DNA of 64,000 bases, from the NCBI GenBank assembly GCA_964486295.1, contig CAZAMF010000002.1, positions 1-64,000 on the forward strand, written 5' to 3'. Under the pieces are notes generated by a model, which did no database searches, was not told the DNA's origin, and saw nothing but the letters and a program-made list of their open reading frames with translations. Below are positions 1 to 8,789 of this stretch, in pieces; the first letter of the stretch is position 1, and every line of letters starts with the position of its first letter. The translations under genes were made by a program, and so were the position numbers. The stretch is from CALBZG01 sp964486295 (GTDB taxonomy: Bacteria > Bacillota > Clostridia > Peptostreptococcales > Anaerovoracaceae).

Positions 1-53
1 TCGCGCTGATGATACTTGGCGGGCAGCTGCCTGGGAAAGTAAGTCGTCGCCGG
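1..53 (+). rRNA. rrf: 5S ribosomal RNA, 3' end (5' end outside window)
   Basis: The segment has the conserved end of 5S rRNA: GATGATACT, a Gly/Leu-like helix, then GGGAAAGTAAGTCG and a short closing stem just before a run of T. It lies immediately upstream of a tRNA cluster, the usual 3' end of a clostridial rRNA operon. The 5' half is missing because the window begins inside it. The identification comes from pattern recognition of the conserved 3' domain only. Confidence 0.72.
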
Positions 54-64
54 TTTTTTTCTAT

Positions 65-139
65 GGCCCCATGGTCAAGTGGTTAAGACATCGCCCTTTC
101 ACGGCGGTAACCCGAGTTCGAGCCTCGGTGGGGTCACCA
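65..139 (+). tRNA. tRNA-Glu (anticodon TTC), CCA encoded
   Basis: The acceptor arm GGCCCCA pairs with TGGGGTC and is followed by a discriminator A and an encoded CCA. The anticodon loop CTTTCAC gives the TTC anticodon, and the TTCGAGC T-loop is present. It is the first tRNA after the 5S rRNA. Confidence 0.95.
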
Positions 140-153
140 ATTAATTTTAAATT

Positions 154-236
154 GCGCGCATGGCGGAATTGGCAGACGCACTAGCCTTAGGAGCTAGCGG
201 GCGACCGTGGGGGTTCAAGTCCCTCTGCGCGCACCA
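154..236 (+). tRNA. tRNA-Leu (anticodon TAG), CCA encoded
   Basis: The acceptor arm GCGCGCA pairs with TGCGCGC, followed by ACCA. The anticodon stem CTAGC/GCTAG encloses CTTAGGA, giving the TAG anticodon. A long variable arm (about 12-15 nt) confirms a class II leucine tRNA. Confidence 0.95.
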
Positions 237-347
237 TGCGTTAACAATACAACTGATTAGGTTGTATTTTTTATTTGTTGATTATGACAAAACCTTGAAC
301 ATTCAATTTGTTTGTGCTATGATTCATTTTGTACGATGTGCGTATCT

Positions 348-424
348 CGGGATGTAGCGCAGCTTGGCAGCGCGATTGCTTCGGGAGTAATAGGCCGCAG
401 GTTCAAATCCTGTCATCCCGACCA
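348..424 (+). tRNA. tRNA-Pro (anticodon CGG), CCA encoded
   Basis: The acceptor arm CGGGATG pairs with CATCCCG, followed by ACCA. The anticodon loop TTCGGGA gives the CGG anticodon, and the T-loop TTCAAAT is present. It closes the 5S-Glu-Leu-Pro cluster. The roughly 110 nt between it and tRNA-Leu hold no recognisable gene. Confidence 0.94.
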
Positions 425-429
425 GAGAG

Positions 430-467
430 AAATCCTGTAACCGTTTCGGTTGCAGGATTTCTTCTTT
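430..467 (+). terminator. Intrinsic terminator of the tRNA cluster
   Basis: The arms AAATCCTGTAACC and GGTTGCAGGATTT form a strong hairpin with a short loop. A T-rich run follows directly after tRNA-Pro. Confidence 0.8.
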
Positions 468-515
468 AAGTAATGTGGAATATCATTAGATGAAAAATCC
501 TTCATCAGAACTTAA

Positions 516-1376
516 ATGATTGGCAAGAAGAAAGCGGATAGTATGAATTCGATAGAAAGTAACGATAACGTAAATAACATAAACAGGATAGACAGCATAT
601 ATAAAGATTTATATCGGCCACTGCCGGATGCAGATCAATACCTTAAAAGGATTGGGCATACCGGTGATCTGTCATTGAACACGGAGACTCTGAATGATCT
701 GATTTATGCGCATTTGCTTAACGTGCCATTTGAGGGCTTGGACATTTTTGAAAAGCATACGGAGCCTGATCTTGGGATAGAGGCAATTTATAATAAAATT
801 GTTCTGAAACATCGCGGCGGCTACTGTTTTGAACTGAATAGTTTGTTCATGAGTCTATTGCAGGCCATTGGATTCACCTGCCATGCTGTGATGGCGCGTG
901 TAGTCTGGCAGTTGGATCCTCTGACTCCGCCAAACCATCGGGCTACGGTTACAGTTTTGCATGGTGTCCCATGGTTATGCGATGTCGGATTCGGCGGTCC
1001 CGGGCCTGCAGGTGCTCTGCGTCTTGACCAAAGCGTCCCCCAGACAGTTCGGGGAGAACAGTTCCGGATAGAGATTTCCGGTAATGCCTATGTGATCTGT
1101 CGAGAAACCGAAGGCAACTGGACCCCTATCCTTGTATTCAGAGACAGTCCTATGGATCCTATAGATTTTTTACCATTGAACGGTTATCACGCCAAGCACC
1201 CGAATTCCAGATTCCTGAATAGACGAAGGGTCAATCTTCGTACGGAGAACGGATATAAAGCCATTGATGGGGACGTATTGCGGATCAAAATCGTCGACGA
1301 GATAATAGAAGAAGAAATAACGGATAAACATGTTCTTGAGGTCATATTATCAAAGCATTTCGGGATCGTACTTTAG
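516..1376 (+). CDS. nat: Arylamine N-acetyltransferase
   Basis: A cytosolic NAT-family enzyme that moves an acetyl group from acetyl-CoA to arylamines or hydrazines by a Cys ping-pong mechanism. The full catalytic triad is visible: Cys104 in RGGYCFE, His141 in PPNHRA and Asp156 in CDVGFGG. The N-terminal motif NVPFEGLD is also typical. The 286-residue frame is slightly long for the family; an in-frame ATG at 543 would give 277 residues, and neither start has a strong ribosome binding site. It is monocistronic, between two terminators. The physiological substrate is unknown. Confidence 0.9.
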   Translation: MIGKKKADSMNSIESNDNVNNINRIDSIYKDLYRPLPDADQYLKRIGHTGDLSLNTETLNDLIYAHLLNVPFEGLDIFEKHTEPDLGIEAIYNKIVLKHRGGYCFELNSLFMSLLQAIGFTCHAVMARVVWQLDPLTPPNHRATVTVLHGVPWLCDVGFGGPGPAGALRLDQSVPQTVRGEQFRIEISGNAYVICRETEGNWTPILVFRDSPMDPIDFLPLNGYHAKHPNSRFLNRRRVNLRTENGYKAIDGDVLRIKIVDEIIEEEITDKHVLEVILSKHFGIVL

Positions 1377-1379
1377 CAG

Positions 1380-1433
1380 CCCATTGTCAACTCAAATTGT
1401 TTATTGGATTGACGATGGGTTTTCCATTTGCTA
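1380..1433 (+). terminator. Terminator downstream of nat
   Basis: CCCATTGTCAA pairs with TTGACGATGGG (one G-U pair) across an 18-nt loop, followed by TTTT. It isolates nat from birA. Confidence 0.65.
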
Positions 1434-1501
1434 AACTAAATAGGCTGATAGACATACATGTATGATTGGTATCTTCGCATCAAATGGAAGCAGGTGAACA
1501 A

Positions 1502-2482
1502 ATGAATGTCAAAGAACAGGTACTTTATATATTTGAGAATAACAGGGGGCAGTTTATCTCCGGCGGAGAGCTTGCTGCTAAGCTCAATGTGAGCAGAAAC
1601 GCAGTATGGAAAGCGGTAAAATCTTTACAGGACGCAGGATATCAGATAACAGCGGTTACCAACAAGGGATATTGTCTCAATGACGAAACGGATATCTTGT
1701 CAGTTCAGAGCATTGCAAAGCACCTCGGAAGAGATTACGAACGTTTTAATATAGAAGTTTTTAAAATCTTGGATTCTACCAACAATATGCTGAAAACATT
1801 GGCTGCGGCGGGGGAGAAAGAAGGGAAAGTCGTTATTTCGGAGGAACAATCTGCGGGAAAAGGGCGGATCAGCCGCAGCTTCTATTCCCCGGCCGGCACC
1901 GGTTTGTATATGAGTCTGCTTCTCAGACCTCAATTCAGCCCTGAGAAATCCTCTTTTATTACTTCTGCTGCCGCTGCGGCGGTCGCCAGGGCGATTGAAA
2001 CGGTTTCCGGCTGTGAAGCGAAGATCAAGTGGGTAAACGATATCTACTGCAACGGGAAGAAGGTGTGCGGAATCCTGACTGAGGCTTCCATGAACCTGGA
2101 AACCGGCGGCCTTGAATATGCCGTTCTGGGAATCGGAGTAAACGTCAATCCACCGGCGCAGGGATTCCCGGAAGAAATAAGAGAGGTTGCCTCCAGTGTA
2201 TTCGACCAGGAGCAAAGCGAGGGAGACATCAGAAGCCGACTGGCCGCGGAGATATTAAAAAACTTTTGGGAATATTATCAAGCACTGGGGGAGAAGACAT
2301 TCCTCAAGGAGTATCGGGAACGATCCATGATTGTCGGGCATGAGATATTGGTGCTGCAGGGAGGTTCCTCCAAAAAAGCAATGGCTTTGCAAATAGACGA
2401 TTCCTGCCATTTAATCGTAGAGTATGAAGATGGCTCACTAGAGACTTTGTCCTCGGGTGAAATCAGCATCAGACGTATTTGA
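1502..2482 (+). CDS. birA: Biotin--[acetyl-CoA-carboxylase] ligase / biotin operon repressor
   Basis: A bifunctional 326-residue BirA. Residues 1-60 form a winged-helix DNA-binding domain (LNVSRNAVWKAVKSLQ). The rest is the biotin-protein ligase core, with the biotinyl-AMP loop GKGRISRSFYSPAGTG and the KWVNDIY motif. It activates biotin to biotinyl-5'-AMP and attaches it to carboxylase carrier lysines; with bound biotinyl-AMP it can repress biotin genes. The ATG at 1502 was chosen over upstream TTG/ATG starts because AGGTGA lies 5 nt before it. The following dehydrogenase gene starts 14 nt after the stop, so the two are probably co-transcribed. Confidence 0.93.
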   Translation: MNVKEQVLYIFENNRGQFISGGELAAKLNVSRNAVWKAVKSLQDAGYQITAVTNKGYCLNDETDILSVQSIAKHLGRDYERFNIEVFKILDSTNNMLKTLAAAGEKEGKVVISEEQSAGKGRISRSFYSPAGTGLYMSLLLRPQFSPEKSSFITSAAAAAVARAIETVSGCEAKIKWVNDIYCNGKKVCGILTEASMNLETGGLEYAVLGIGVNVNPPAQGFPEEIREVASSVFDQEQSEGDIRSRLAAEILKNFWEYYQALGEKTFLKEYRERSMIVGHEILVLQGGSSKKAMALQIDDSCHLIVEYEDGSLETLSSGEISIRRI

Positions 2483-2496
2483 GAAAGGGGAGCAAT

Positions 2497-3417
2497 ATGA
2501 AATTAGTAGTATTGGATGGGTACACGGTCAATCCCGGCGATTTGAGCTGGGAAGGTTTTGAAAACATGGGGGATCTAAAGGTCTATGAAACCTCAACCCG
2601 TGATGAAGCGCTGGAAAGAGCTAAAGATGCCGATGCGATCTTTGTTAATGCCGTAGGTGTGGACAGGGCGTTTATGGAGTATTGCCCGAAATTGAAATAT
2701 ATCGGACTTCTTTGTACCGGGTATAATCATATTGACCTGATTGCTGCAGCGGAGAAGGGTATTGCGGTCACAAATATTCCGCTGTATGCCTCGGATGCTG
2801 TTGCTCAGCATGCCATTGCGCTGTTGCTGGAACTGACCAATCAGGTTGCGCTCCACAATTCGGCGGTCCAAAAAGGAGAATGGTTCGACATACCTTATGA
2901 TTGCTTCTGGAAGCAGCCTTTGACGCTGCTGGCAGGGAAAACTCTGGGTATTATCGGCTACGGCGCCATCGGGAAAAGGGTTGCGCAGATCGCGGAAGCT
3001 CTCGGCATGAAAATAAATATCTATAGCAAGGACCCGGAAGCAGTGATTCGATCCGATTTCTTGTCGCTGCATTGTCCACTTACCGCCGAAAACAGGGGGA
3101 TGATCAATGCCGAATTTATAGGAAAAATGAAAGACGGCGCTGTAATCATCAATACGGCCAGAGGCGGACTGATCAATGAAGCGGATCTTGCAACTGCTTT
3201 GGAGTCAGGTAAAATTAAAGCAGCGGGCCTGGATGTCATCAGTGTTGAGCCGCCGCATCGGGATGGAGATAATCCATTGTTTGGATTACCAAACTGTATT
3301 ATCACTCCGCATAACGCTTGGGTGCCTGTTGAAACCCGTGAAATTTTGCTTAAAATAGCAGTCAATAATCTGCAGAGCTTCCTTGAAGGCGGCAAATTGA
3401 ACCGTCGGGAAGCATAA
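2497..3417 (+). CDS. D-2-hydroxyacid dehydrogenase (glycerate/hydroxypyruvate-reductase type)
   Basis: A 306-residue member of the NAD-dependent D-isomer 2-hydroxyacid dehydrogenases, which interconvert 2-oxo acids and D-2-hydroxy acids. The Rossmann motif GIIGYGAIGKRVAQ, the catalytic-region motifs NTARGGLINEADL and VISVEPP, and the terminal PHNAW histidine are all present. The ATG at 2497 follows GAAAGGGG. The nearest relatives I recognise are HprA-like glycerate dehydrogenases, but the substrate cannot be decided from sequence. It follows birA closely and precedes a thioesterase gene. Confidence 0.86.
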   Translation: MKLVVLDGYTVNPGDLSWEGFENMGDLKVYETSTRDEALERAKDADAIFVNAVGVDRAFMEYCPKLKYIGLLCTGYNHIDLIAAAEKGIAVTNIPLYASDAVAQHAIALLLELTNQVALHNSAVQKGEWFDIPYDCFWKQPLTLLAGKTLGIIGYGAIGKRVAQIAEALGMKINIYSKDPEAVIRSDFLSLHCPLTAENRGMINAEFIGKMKDGAVIINTARGGLINEADLATALESGKIKAAGLDVISVEPPHRDGDNPLFGLPNCIITPHNAWVPVETREILLKIAVNNLQSFLEGGKLNRREA

Positions 3418-3512
3418 TTTGCTGGAATTCCGAGCATTTTTAATATATAATATATCGGCATGAGTGAGATTGTACCGGCATCTAAAAGGGATATCACAAA
3501 AGGGGAATCAAG

Positions 3513-4025
3513 ATGGATGATCAAAAAAGAATGGAAGAATTTATCCTGAAAACAATGGATGAGAACAATATCGGCCAGAAAGACTGGATCAATGGCATGA
3601 TGAAGGCGGAACCCGTCAGTTGTTCTTTTGAAGACAAATCCATCACCTGGGCGTTTCCGCTTCAGGAGTGGCAGTCAAACAGAGCCGGATTCCTTCAGGG
3701 GGGCATCATCGCTCAGGCATTTGATATGGTGGTTTCAGCCGTGGCCAGATTTTATGCGAGAACAACTTTTATACCAACGGTAAGCATGGATATCAAATTT
3801 CTGAAAGCCGTGAAAATGGACGATATGATTACTGTGACCGCCAAAGCGATTTCCGTCGGCAAGACTATTTCCCATTTTGTTCTTACAGCTGAGAGTAAGA
3901 ATACGGGCAAGACTATTGCGTCCGGGGCGGCAATTTACATGAGCATAGACGGCCCGGAGCAAGGCAAGCCGAGGATCGAGAGTAATGTGCTAAGAAATAT
4001 AATCAACAATAGTGACAGGCTTTAG
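3513..4025 (+). CDS. PaaI-family hotdog-fold thioesterase
   Basis: A 170-residue acyl-CoA thioesterase of the hotdog fold. The core motif NRAGFLQGGIIAQAFDMVVSA resembles the PaaI HGG..a..D signature with Gln-Gly-Gly in place of His-Gly-Gly; it is followed by the strand TVSMDIKFLKAV. It would hydrolyse a CoA thioester, with unknown specificity. AGGGGAATCAAG precedes the ATG. It ends 26 nt before moaA and is probably in the same transcript. Confidence 0.8.
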   Translation: MDDQKRMEEFILKTMDENNIGQKDWINGMMKAEPVSCSFEDKSITWAFPLQEWQSNRAGFLQGGIIAQAFDMVVSAVARFYARTTFIPTVSMDIKFLKAVKMDDMITVTAKAISVGKTISHFVLTAESKNTGKTIASGAAIYMSIDGPEQGKPRIESNVLRNIINNSDRL

Positions 4026-4051
4026 GAAAATAATTAAGGAGAGTATTGAAA

Positions 4052-5038
4052 ATGAAAGACAGCTTCGGACGTGAAATTAAATATATGAGAATATCGTTGA
4101 CCGATAAATGCAACTACCGATGCAAATACTGCATGCCGGAAGAGGGCATACCGGATATTGGCCATGATAGGATCCTGAGGTTCGAAGATATTGAAAGAAT
4201 TGCACGGGCAGCAGTCGACTTGGGTATATCGAAATTCAGACTGACAGGCGGTGAGCCGCTGGTTCGAAGAGGCATCGTCGACTTTGTCAGAAAAATGAAG
4301 AGCATCGAAGGATTGAGAGAACTGACCATGACCACAAACGGATCTCTACTTGCCGGCATGGCAGATGAACTGGCTGCTGCAGGGCTGGACCGCGTCAACA
4401 TCAGTCTTGATACATTAAGGTACAGCCGTTTCAAGGAAATTACGAGAGGCGGTGAAATCGATGATGTTGTTGAGGGAATCAATGCCGCAGTCACTGCGGG
4501 ACTGACTCCGGTGAAGATCAATGCTGTGGTCATGAAGGGATTCAATGACGATGAAATACTCGATTTTCTACAGCTCACATTCCAGCATGACTACGAAATC
4601 AGATTTATCGAAATGATGCCTTTTAAGGGTAACAACGGTTGTGAATATCAGTTTATGTCCAACGAGGAAATCAAAGCGAAGATGCCGGCTCTGAGGCCGG
4701 TGCCGTTCCATGGCGAGGGAGAAGGCGTAGCGCAGTTGTTCAAATATCCTTCCGCCAAAGGAAGGATCGGGTTCATCAGCGCCATCAGTGACGGTTTCTG
4801 CGGCACATGCAATAAAGTCAGGGTAACAGCGGATGGAAAATTAAAGACCTGTCTTCACAGCAACAGCGAATTTGACTTGAAACGGGCACTATCTGTTTAC
4901 GCAGCCGAAGGGGAAGAAGCCGGCAAACAGGCCATGAAGAAGGCGTTGACAGAGGCAATCACCGCAAAAGAAAAAGGGCATACTCTCCGGATCGGGGAGC
5001 CGGCCATTGATCGGAATATGAACAGGATTGGCGGTTGA
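4052..5038 (+). CDS. moaA: GTP 3',8-cyclase MoaA
   Basis: A radical-SAM enzyme that starts molybdenum-cofactor synthesis by cyclising GTP to 3',8-cyclo-GTP. The N-terminal cluster motif CNYRCKYCMPEEG is near residue 20, LTGGEPLVRR follows, and the C-terminal second cluster is supplied by CGTCNKVRVTADGKLKTCLHS. The 328 residues match the family length. The ATG at 4052 has AAGGAGAG upstream; a TTG two codons earlier is less likely. moaC follows within 2 nt, so the pair is coupled. Confidence 0.96.
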   Translation: MKDSFGREIKYMRISLTDKCNYRCKYCMPEEGIPDIGHDRILRFEDIERIARAAVDLGISKFRLTGGEPLVRRGIVDFVRKMKSIEGLRELTMTTNGSLLAGMADELAAAGLDRVNISLDTLRYSRFKEITRGGEIDDVVEGINAAVTAGLTPVKINAVVMKGFNDDEILDFLQLTFQHDYEIRFIEMMPFKGNNGCEYQFMSNEEIKAKMPALRPVPFHGEGEGVAQLFKYPSAKGRIGFISAISDGFCGTCNKVRVTADGKLKTCLHSNSEFDLKRALSVYAAEGEEAGKQAMKKALTEAITAKEKGHTLRIGEPAIDRNMNRIGG

Positions 5039-5040
5039 AC

Positions 5041-5517
5041 ATGGATAAATTGACGCATATAGATGATAAAGGCAGGCCGAAAATGGTGGATGTCAGCGAA
5101 AAGAATGACACCAAAAGAACATCTGTGGCCAGAGGCACCATATATATGAAGCCTGAAACACTGTCGCTCATCACATCCGGCGGCATTGCTAAAGGAGACG
5201 TCCTGTCTGTTGCTCAGACAGCCGGGATCATGGCTGCCAAAAAGACATGGGAGAGCATTCCGATGTGCCATAATATCTTGATTACAGGCGTTGAAATGGA
5301 TTTTCGAATTGATGAAAAAGAATCAGCCATCCATATAGAGGCCTCTGCTGTCACAACCGGCAAGACCGGGATCGAGATGGAGTCGCTGCATGCGGTGGCG
5401 GTAGCAGCTCTAACGATTTATGATATGTGTAAAGCGGTTGACCGGGGAATGAGGATCACAGATATCAGGCTGGCGTCAAAAAGCGGCGGCAAATCCGGCA
5501 CATTTACTGCAGAATAA
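5041..5517 (+). CDS. moaC: Cyclic pyranopterin monophosphate synthase MoaC
   Basis: The partner of MoaA: it converts 3',8-cyclo-GTP to cyclic pyranopterin monophosphate. The family start THIDDKGRPKMVDVSEK, the PMCHNI motif and TGIEMESLHAVAVAALTIYDMCKA near the C-terminus are all intact in 158 residues. The ATG at 5041 lies just past the moaA stop. MoaD, MogA and MoeA are not in the window; MoaE is 40 kb away. Confidence 0.96.
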   Translation: MDKLTHIDDKGRPKMVDVSEKNDTKRTSVARGTIYMKPETLSLITSGGIAKGDVLSVAQTAGIMAAKKTWESIPMCHNILITGVEMDFRIDEKESAIHIEASAVTTGKTGIEMESLHAVAVAALTIYDMCKAVDRGMRITDIRLASKSGGKSGTFTAE

Positions 5518-5519
5518 AC

Positions 5520-5547
5520 AAGGCTGTTTAATACAGCCTTATTTTTA
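5520..5547 (+). terminator. Terminator between moaC and the convergent fic gene
   Basis: AAGGCTGT-TTAAT-ACAGCCTT is followed by ATTTTTAT. It sits between two convergent stops and may act in both directions. Confidence 0.75.
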
Positions 5548-5552
5548 TGGGA

Positions 5553-6275
5553 TCAGTCGGATGATGCAGTCAGTTGCATGATGACTTCCATCTTATTGTA
5601 TAGTCCCCGTTCAAGGATGTCGTAAAACGGCTGGATAAAACCGTTTTTGAAATACATGGCCAGCTGGTTGTTATATTCCGACTCTGTCATATCGATGGTG
5701 AAAGGCGGATAACCCTGCAGCAGAAGAAAATAGTACATCATGAAACGGGCCATCGCTTCACTGCCGTACTCGAAAGGATAGATCTTTATAAAGCGGTTGT
5801 GTAGAAGAGCGGCTTTCATGATGATGTTCAGCTCATCTTTGTCGGTTGCCAGCCAATTGAGAAGCGCATCCATCTGTTCTGATACTTCTCCGGAGTGCGG
5901 AGGGTTATAATGAAGGGCGATGAGAACCGGATTGCCTTTCCGATAACGGGGCGAACTGATGCCGTTAAGTATGCCGTAAAATTGCATAATTTGCTGCTTG
6001 TCGATATGTTGGTGAATTGAAGCTAAAGATTCGGCCTTTTTAATCGCTTCAACATAACGGCCAACTATAGCATGTTCTTCCAGCGTCGCTTTCATGGTGA
6101 TATCACCTCTTGCCATTTTACGGATTTCTTCCTGCGGGATGTTGTTCCCATCCAGACGAAGGGAGGAATAGATCCAGTCTATAGTGTTCATTTCCCTTAA
6201 GAGTGCTGCGACTTCAGGCTTATAAGGCTTCCTGTTCTCAAGGATGACTTTCTTTTTTTTGATTTCACGGTACAT
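5553..6275 (-). CDS. Fic-fold protein with degenerate active site
   Basis: A 240-residue Fic-fold protein. Active Fic enzymes transfer AMP or related groups from nucleotides using HPFx(D/E)GNGRxxR. Here the matching segment at residues 165-177 is IYPFEYGSEAMAR: the catalytic His is Tyr166 and the GNGR anion loop is GSEA, while Pro, Phe, Gly171 and Arg177 remain. The preceding target-binding hairpin (ALHYNPPHSGEVSEQMDALLNWL) and an N-terminal inhibitory-like helix SSLRLDGN are kept. It is probably not an AMP transferase in the usual sense. Its start has AAAGGAGG upstream, and it is transcribed alone, convergent to moaC. Confidence 0.8.
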   Translation of the reverse strand: MYREIKKKKVILENRKPYKPEVAALLREMNTIDWIYSSLRLDGNNIPQEEIRKMARGDITMKATLEEHAIVGRYVEAIKKAESLASIHQHIDKQQIMQFYGILNGISSPRYRKGNPVLIALHYNPPHSGEVSEQMDALLNWLATDKDELNIIMKAALLHNRFIKIYPFEYGSEAMARFMMYYFLLLQGYPPFTIDMTESEYNNQLAMYFKNGFIQPFYDILERGLYNKMEVIMQLTASSD

Positions 6276-6387
6276 GGGATCTGCCTCCTTTTTTTGATTC
6301 TACCATACGAGGTGCGAATATGCTATAATATAGCATCAATTGAACCTTTAAATGGGACGACAACAACGGATCCGGGGAGGTGTCAAC

Positions 6388-7098
6388 GTGTTTTCATTGG
6401 GTCAGATGGATTATATTTTGATGGGTGCGAACCACATTTCGTTCGGTCAGGTATGGATCAGACTGCTGCTGGCAGTGATCATCGGAGGCATAATCGGACT
6501 GGAACGAGGCGCTCACGGTCATACGGCGGGATTTCGAACGCATATTCTTGTATGTGTGGGCGCGTGCCTGGCCATGATGACAAATCAGTATATGGTTGAA
6601 ATACTGGGAGCGGGAACCGATATGGCCAGATTAGGCGCTCAGGTCATCACCGGTGTCGGTTTTCTCGGTGTAGGGACTATTATCGTAACGGGCCGCCACA
6701 AAATCAAAGGCCTGACTACCGCGGCCGGGCTATGGGCTTCTGCCTGTCTGGGCCTTGCCATGGGAATCGGCTTCTATGCAGGCGCACTGATTGCCGCATT
6801 GCTGATTTTTGTTGTGCTGGCATTTCTACAGAGAATTGAAACCTATTTTTATGATCGGACTAAGATTGTAGATCTTTATGCCGAGCTGCATTCCATGGCC
6901 TCTTTAAGAGCCTTTAAAGTGGATGCTCATGAAATGGGCATTCAGGTTTCGGATGTGCATATCAGCAATGATCCGCCAATGATCCAGGGCAGCGCCGGAG
7001 TGTATTTCACGGTGAGACTCCCTAAAGGAAAAACAAAAAACGAACTTCTGGAGATGCTGGAGAATTCCGAGGAAGTATATGTGGTCGAAGAAGTATAA
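6388..7098 (+). CDS. MgtC/SapB-family membrane protein
   Basis: A 236-residue MgtC-family protein with about five N-terminal membrane helices. The family signature IGGIIGLERGAHGHTAGFRTH is followed by GVGFLGVGTIIV and GLTTAAGLWASACLG; the cytosolic C-terminal domain has an ACT-like fold. Members are linked to magnesium and phosphate homeostasis. I chose the GTG at 6388 because GGGGAGGTG lies directly upstream; the ATG at 6352 has no ribosome binding site. An extended -10 (TGCTATAAT) near 6322-6329 may be its promoter. Confidence 0.85.
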   Translation: MFSLGQMDYILMGANHISFGQVWIRLLLAVIIGGIIGLERGAHGHTAGFRTHILVCVGACLAMMTNQYMVEILGAGTDMARLGAQVITGVGFLGVGTIIVTGRHKIKGLTTAAGLWASACLGLAMGIGFYAGALIAALLIFVVLAFLQRIETYFYDRTKIVDLYAELHSMASLRAFKVDAHEMGIQVSDVHISNDPPMIQGSAGVYFTVRLPKGKTKNELLEMLENSEEVYVVEEV

Positions 7099-7132
7099 GA
7101 AATAATAATAGGAAGTATTGGAAGTATAAAAG

Positions 7133-8038
7133 ATGGAATTAGTAAGTAAACTCATTGAATTGCTTGGAGAAGAAAACGTTCTGAAGGACGAGCCGATGAA
7201 AAACCACACCTCATTCAAAGCAGGCGGTGCAGCGGCTCTCTTTATTATGGTCGAGGACGAGCAAAAGCTTATGAGAACTTTGGAGCTGCTTTCACAGGAA
7301 GGGATGCCCTATATAATTTTGGGGAACGGAACGAATATCCTGGTGAAGGATAGCGGCTATAAAGGAGCATTTGTCAAACTGGGCGGCGGATTCAGCAATA
7401 TACGGGTTAATGGAACTGAAGTTACTGCTGGTGCAGGAGTTCTGCTTTCTACGCTAGCCAGGGTTGCGGCGGAACATAACCTTGCTGGTCTTGAATTTGC
7501 GGCGGGTATACCAGGATCCGTTGGCGGTGGCGTGTTCATGAACGCCGGCGCATATGACGAAGAACTGAAAAATGTGATCAAAAGTGTGGAGGCCATTACC
7601 AAGGACGGCTCCTTAAGTTCTCATTTCAATGCAGGGGAGCTGGATATGAGTTATAGGAGAAGCCGTTTTCAGAAAACCGGTGAAGTTGTAACGGGTGTTG
7701 CCATTGAACTTCAGAAGGGAGATCCCCAGAAAATCGCTGCAAAGATGAAGGATCTGGCCACAAGGAGAAGCGAAAAGCAGCCTTTATGGATGCCCAGCGC
7801 AGGTAGTTTCTTTAAGCGGCCGGAGGGAGATTTTGCCGGACGCCTGATCGAACAAGCCGGTCTCAAAGGACTGACCGTAGGGGACGCCATGATTTCCCCG
7901 CTACATGCCGGTTTTATCGTCAACAGAGGGAAAGCCACCGCAACAGATATCATCAACCTGATGAAACTGGTTCAAAACATCGTTTATGACAGGACCGGCG
8001 TCCATTTGGAACCGGAAGTGAGGATCATAGGGGATTAA
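7133..8038 (+). CDS. murB: UDP-N-acetylmuramate dehydrogenase MurB
   Basis: A cytosolic FAD enzyme that reduces UDP-GlcNAc-enolpyruvate to UDP-MurNAc in peptidoglycan synthesis. The FAD-binding motifs NHTSFKAGG, LGNGTNILV and GLEFAAGIPGSVGGGVFMNAGAYD are intact, as are YRRSRF and AGSFFKRP with the catalytic Ser. 301 residues is the type II MurB length. It heads a murB-PHP-whiA-rlmD cluster with gaps of a few nucleotides. Confidence 0.96.
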   Translation: MELVSKLIELLGEENVLKDEPMKNHTSFKAGGAAALFIMVEDEQKLMRTLELLSQEGMPYIILGNGTNILVKDSGYKGAFVKLGGGFSNIRVNGTEVTAGAGVLLSTLARVAAEHNLAGLEFAAGIPGSVGGGVFMNAGAYDEELKNVIKSVEAITKDGSLSSHFNAGELDMSYRRSRFQKTGEVVTGVAIELQKGDPQKIAAKMKDLATRRSEKQPLWMPSAGSFFKRPEGDFAGRLIEQAGLKGLTVGDAMISPLHAGFIVNRGKATATDIINLMKLVQNIVYDRTGVHLEPEVRIIGD

Positions 8039-8039
8039 T

Positions 8040-8786
8040 ATGGAATTTAGAATGCTGTGGGATTACCACACACATACCACCTTTTCTCACGGGAAGGGGT
8101 CCATCGAAGACAACGTAAGAGTCGCCGTGAAAAAAGGCCTGAATAAAATTGCTATCTCTGATCATGGACCTGGGCATCTGACCTTTGGGATCAAGAGAGA
8201 AGATATTCCAAAGATGAGATCCGAAATTGAAAGACTGAAGCCACTTTACCCGCAAATCGAGATTTTCTTAAGTGTCGAGGCTGACATAGCCAGAAAAGGC
8301 AACGGGATAGACATTAAGGATGGCGAAAAAAGCTGGTTTGATTTCATTATCGCCGGATATCATTTTGCTGCTCTTTGGGGATACACCGCGGAAAATTTTG
8401 TTGCAACCAGATTCGGCAAAAACGACAATGACAGCATCAGATACGCTGCCCGGGGCAGCCTGCTTGTGCGCAATACCGAAATGGTTATCAAGGCGCTCTA
8501 TAAAAATGATATTTTCATGCTGACACATCCCGGGGATAAGGGCCCGTTTGATGTCCTGGAAATCGCCAAAGTATGCGCCGCTACAAATACGCTGATGGAA
8601 ATCAGCAACTGGCATCCGTATCTGACAACAGAGGGAATCAGATTGGCGGCGACCACGGATGCGTCTTTTGCACTGAGCAGCGATGCACACAGACCGGATC
8701 GCGTCGGCGGCTTTGAAAAAGGACTCGGAAGAGCCATGGAAGCCGGTCTGGATCCTGAGAGAATCGTTAATATTGAGAGGATATAA
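8040..8786 (+). CDS. PHP-domain phosphoesterase
   Basis: A 248-residue PHP-domain hydrolase. The metal-site motifs are present: DYHTHTTFSHG at the start, ISDHGPGH, then HPGD and a terminal SSDAHRPDRVGGF. It resembles the YcdX/histidinol-phosphatase branch; the substrate is unknown. It begins 1 nt after the murB stop and ends 3 nt before whiA, so it is inside one operon. In most Clostridia rapZ and yvcK lie between this gene and whiA; here they are absent. Confidence 0.85.
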   Translation: MEFRMLWDYHTHTTFSHGKGSIEDNVRVAVKKGLNKIAISDHGPGHLTFGIKREDIPKMRSEIERLKPLYPQIEIFLSVEADIARKGNGIDIKDGEKSWFDFIIAGYHFAALWGYTAENFVATRFGKNDNDSIRYAARGSLLVRNTEMVIKALYKNDIFMLTHPGDKGPFDVLEIAKVCAATNTLMEISNWHPYLTTEGIRLAATTDASFALSSDAHRPDRVGGFEKGLGRAMEAGLDPERIVNIERI

Positions 8787-8789
8787 AAA

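Noticed and set aside
160..357. 65-codon frame on the + strand
   Set aside because: It runs through the tRNA-Leu gene and into the tRNA-Pro gene, so it is not coding.
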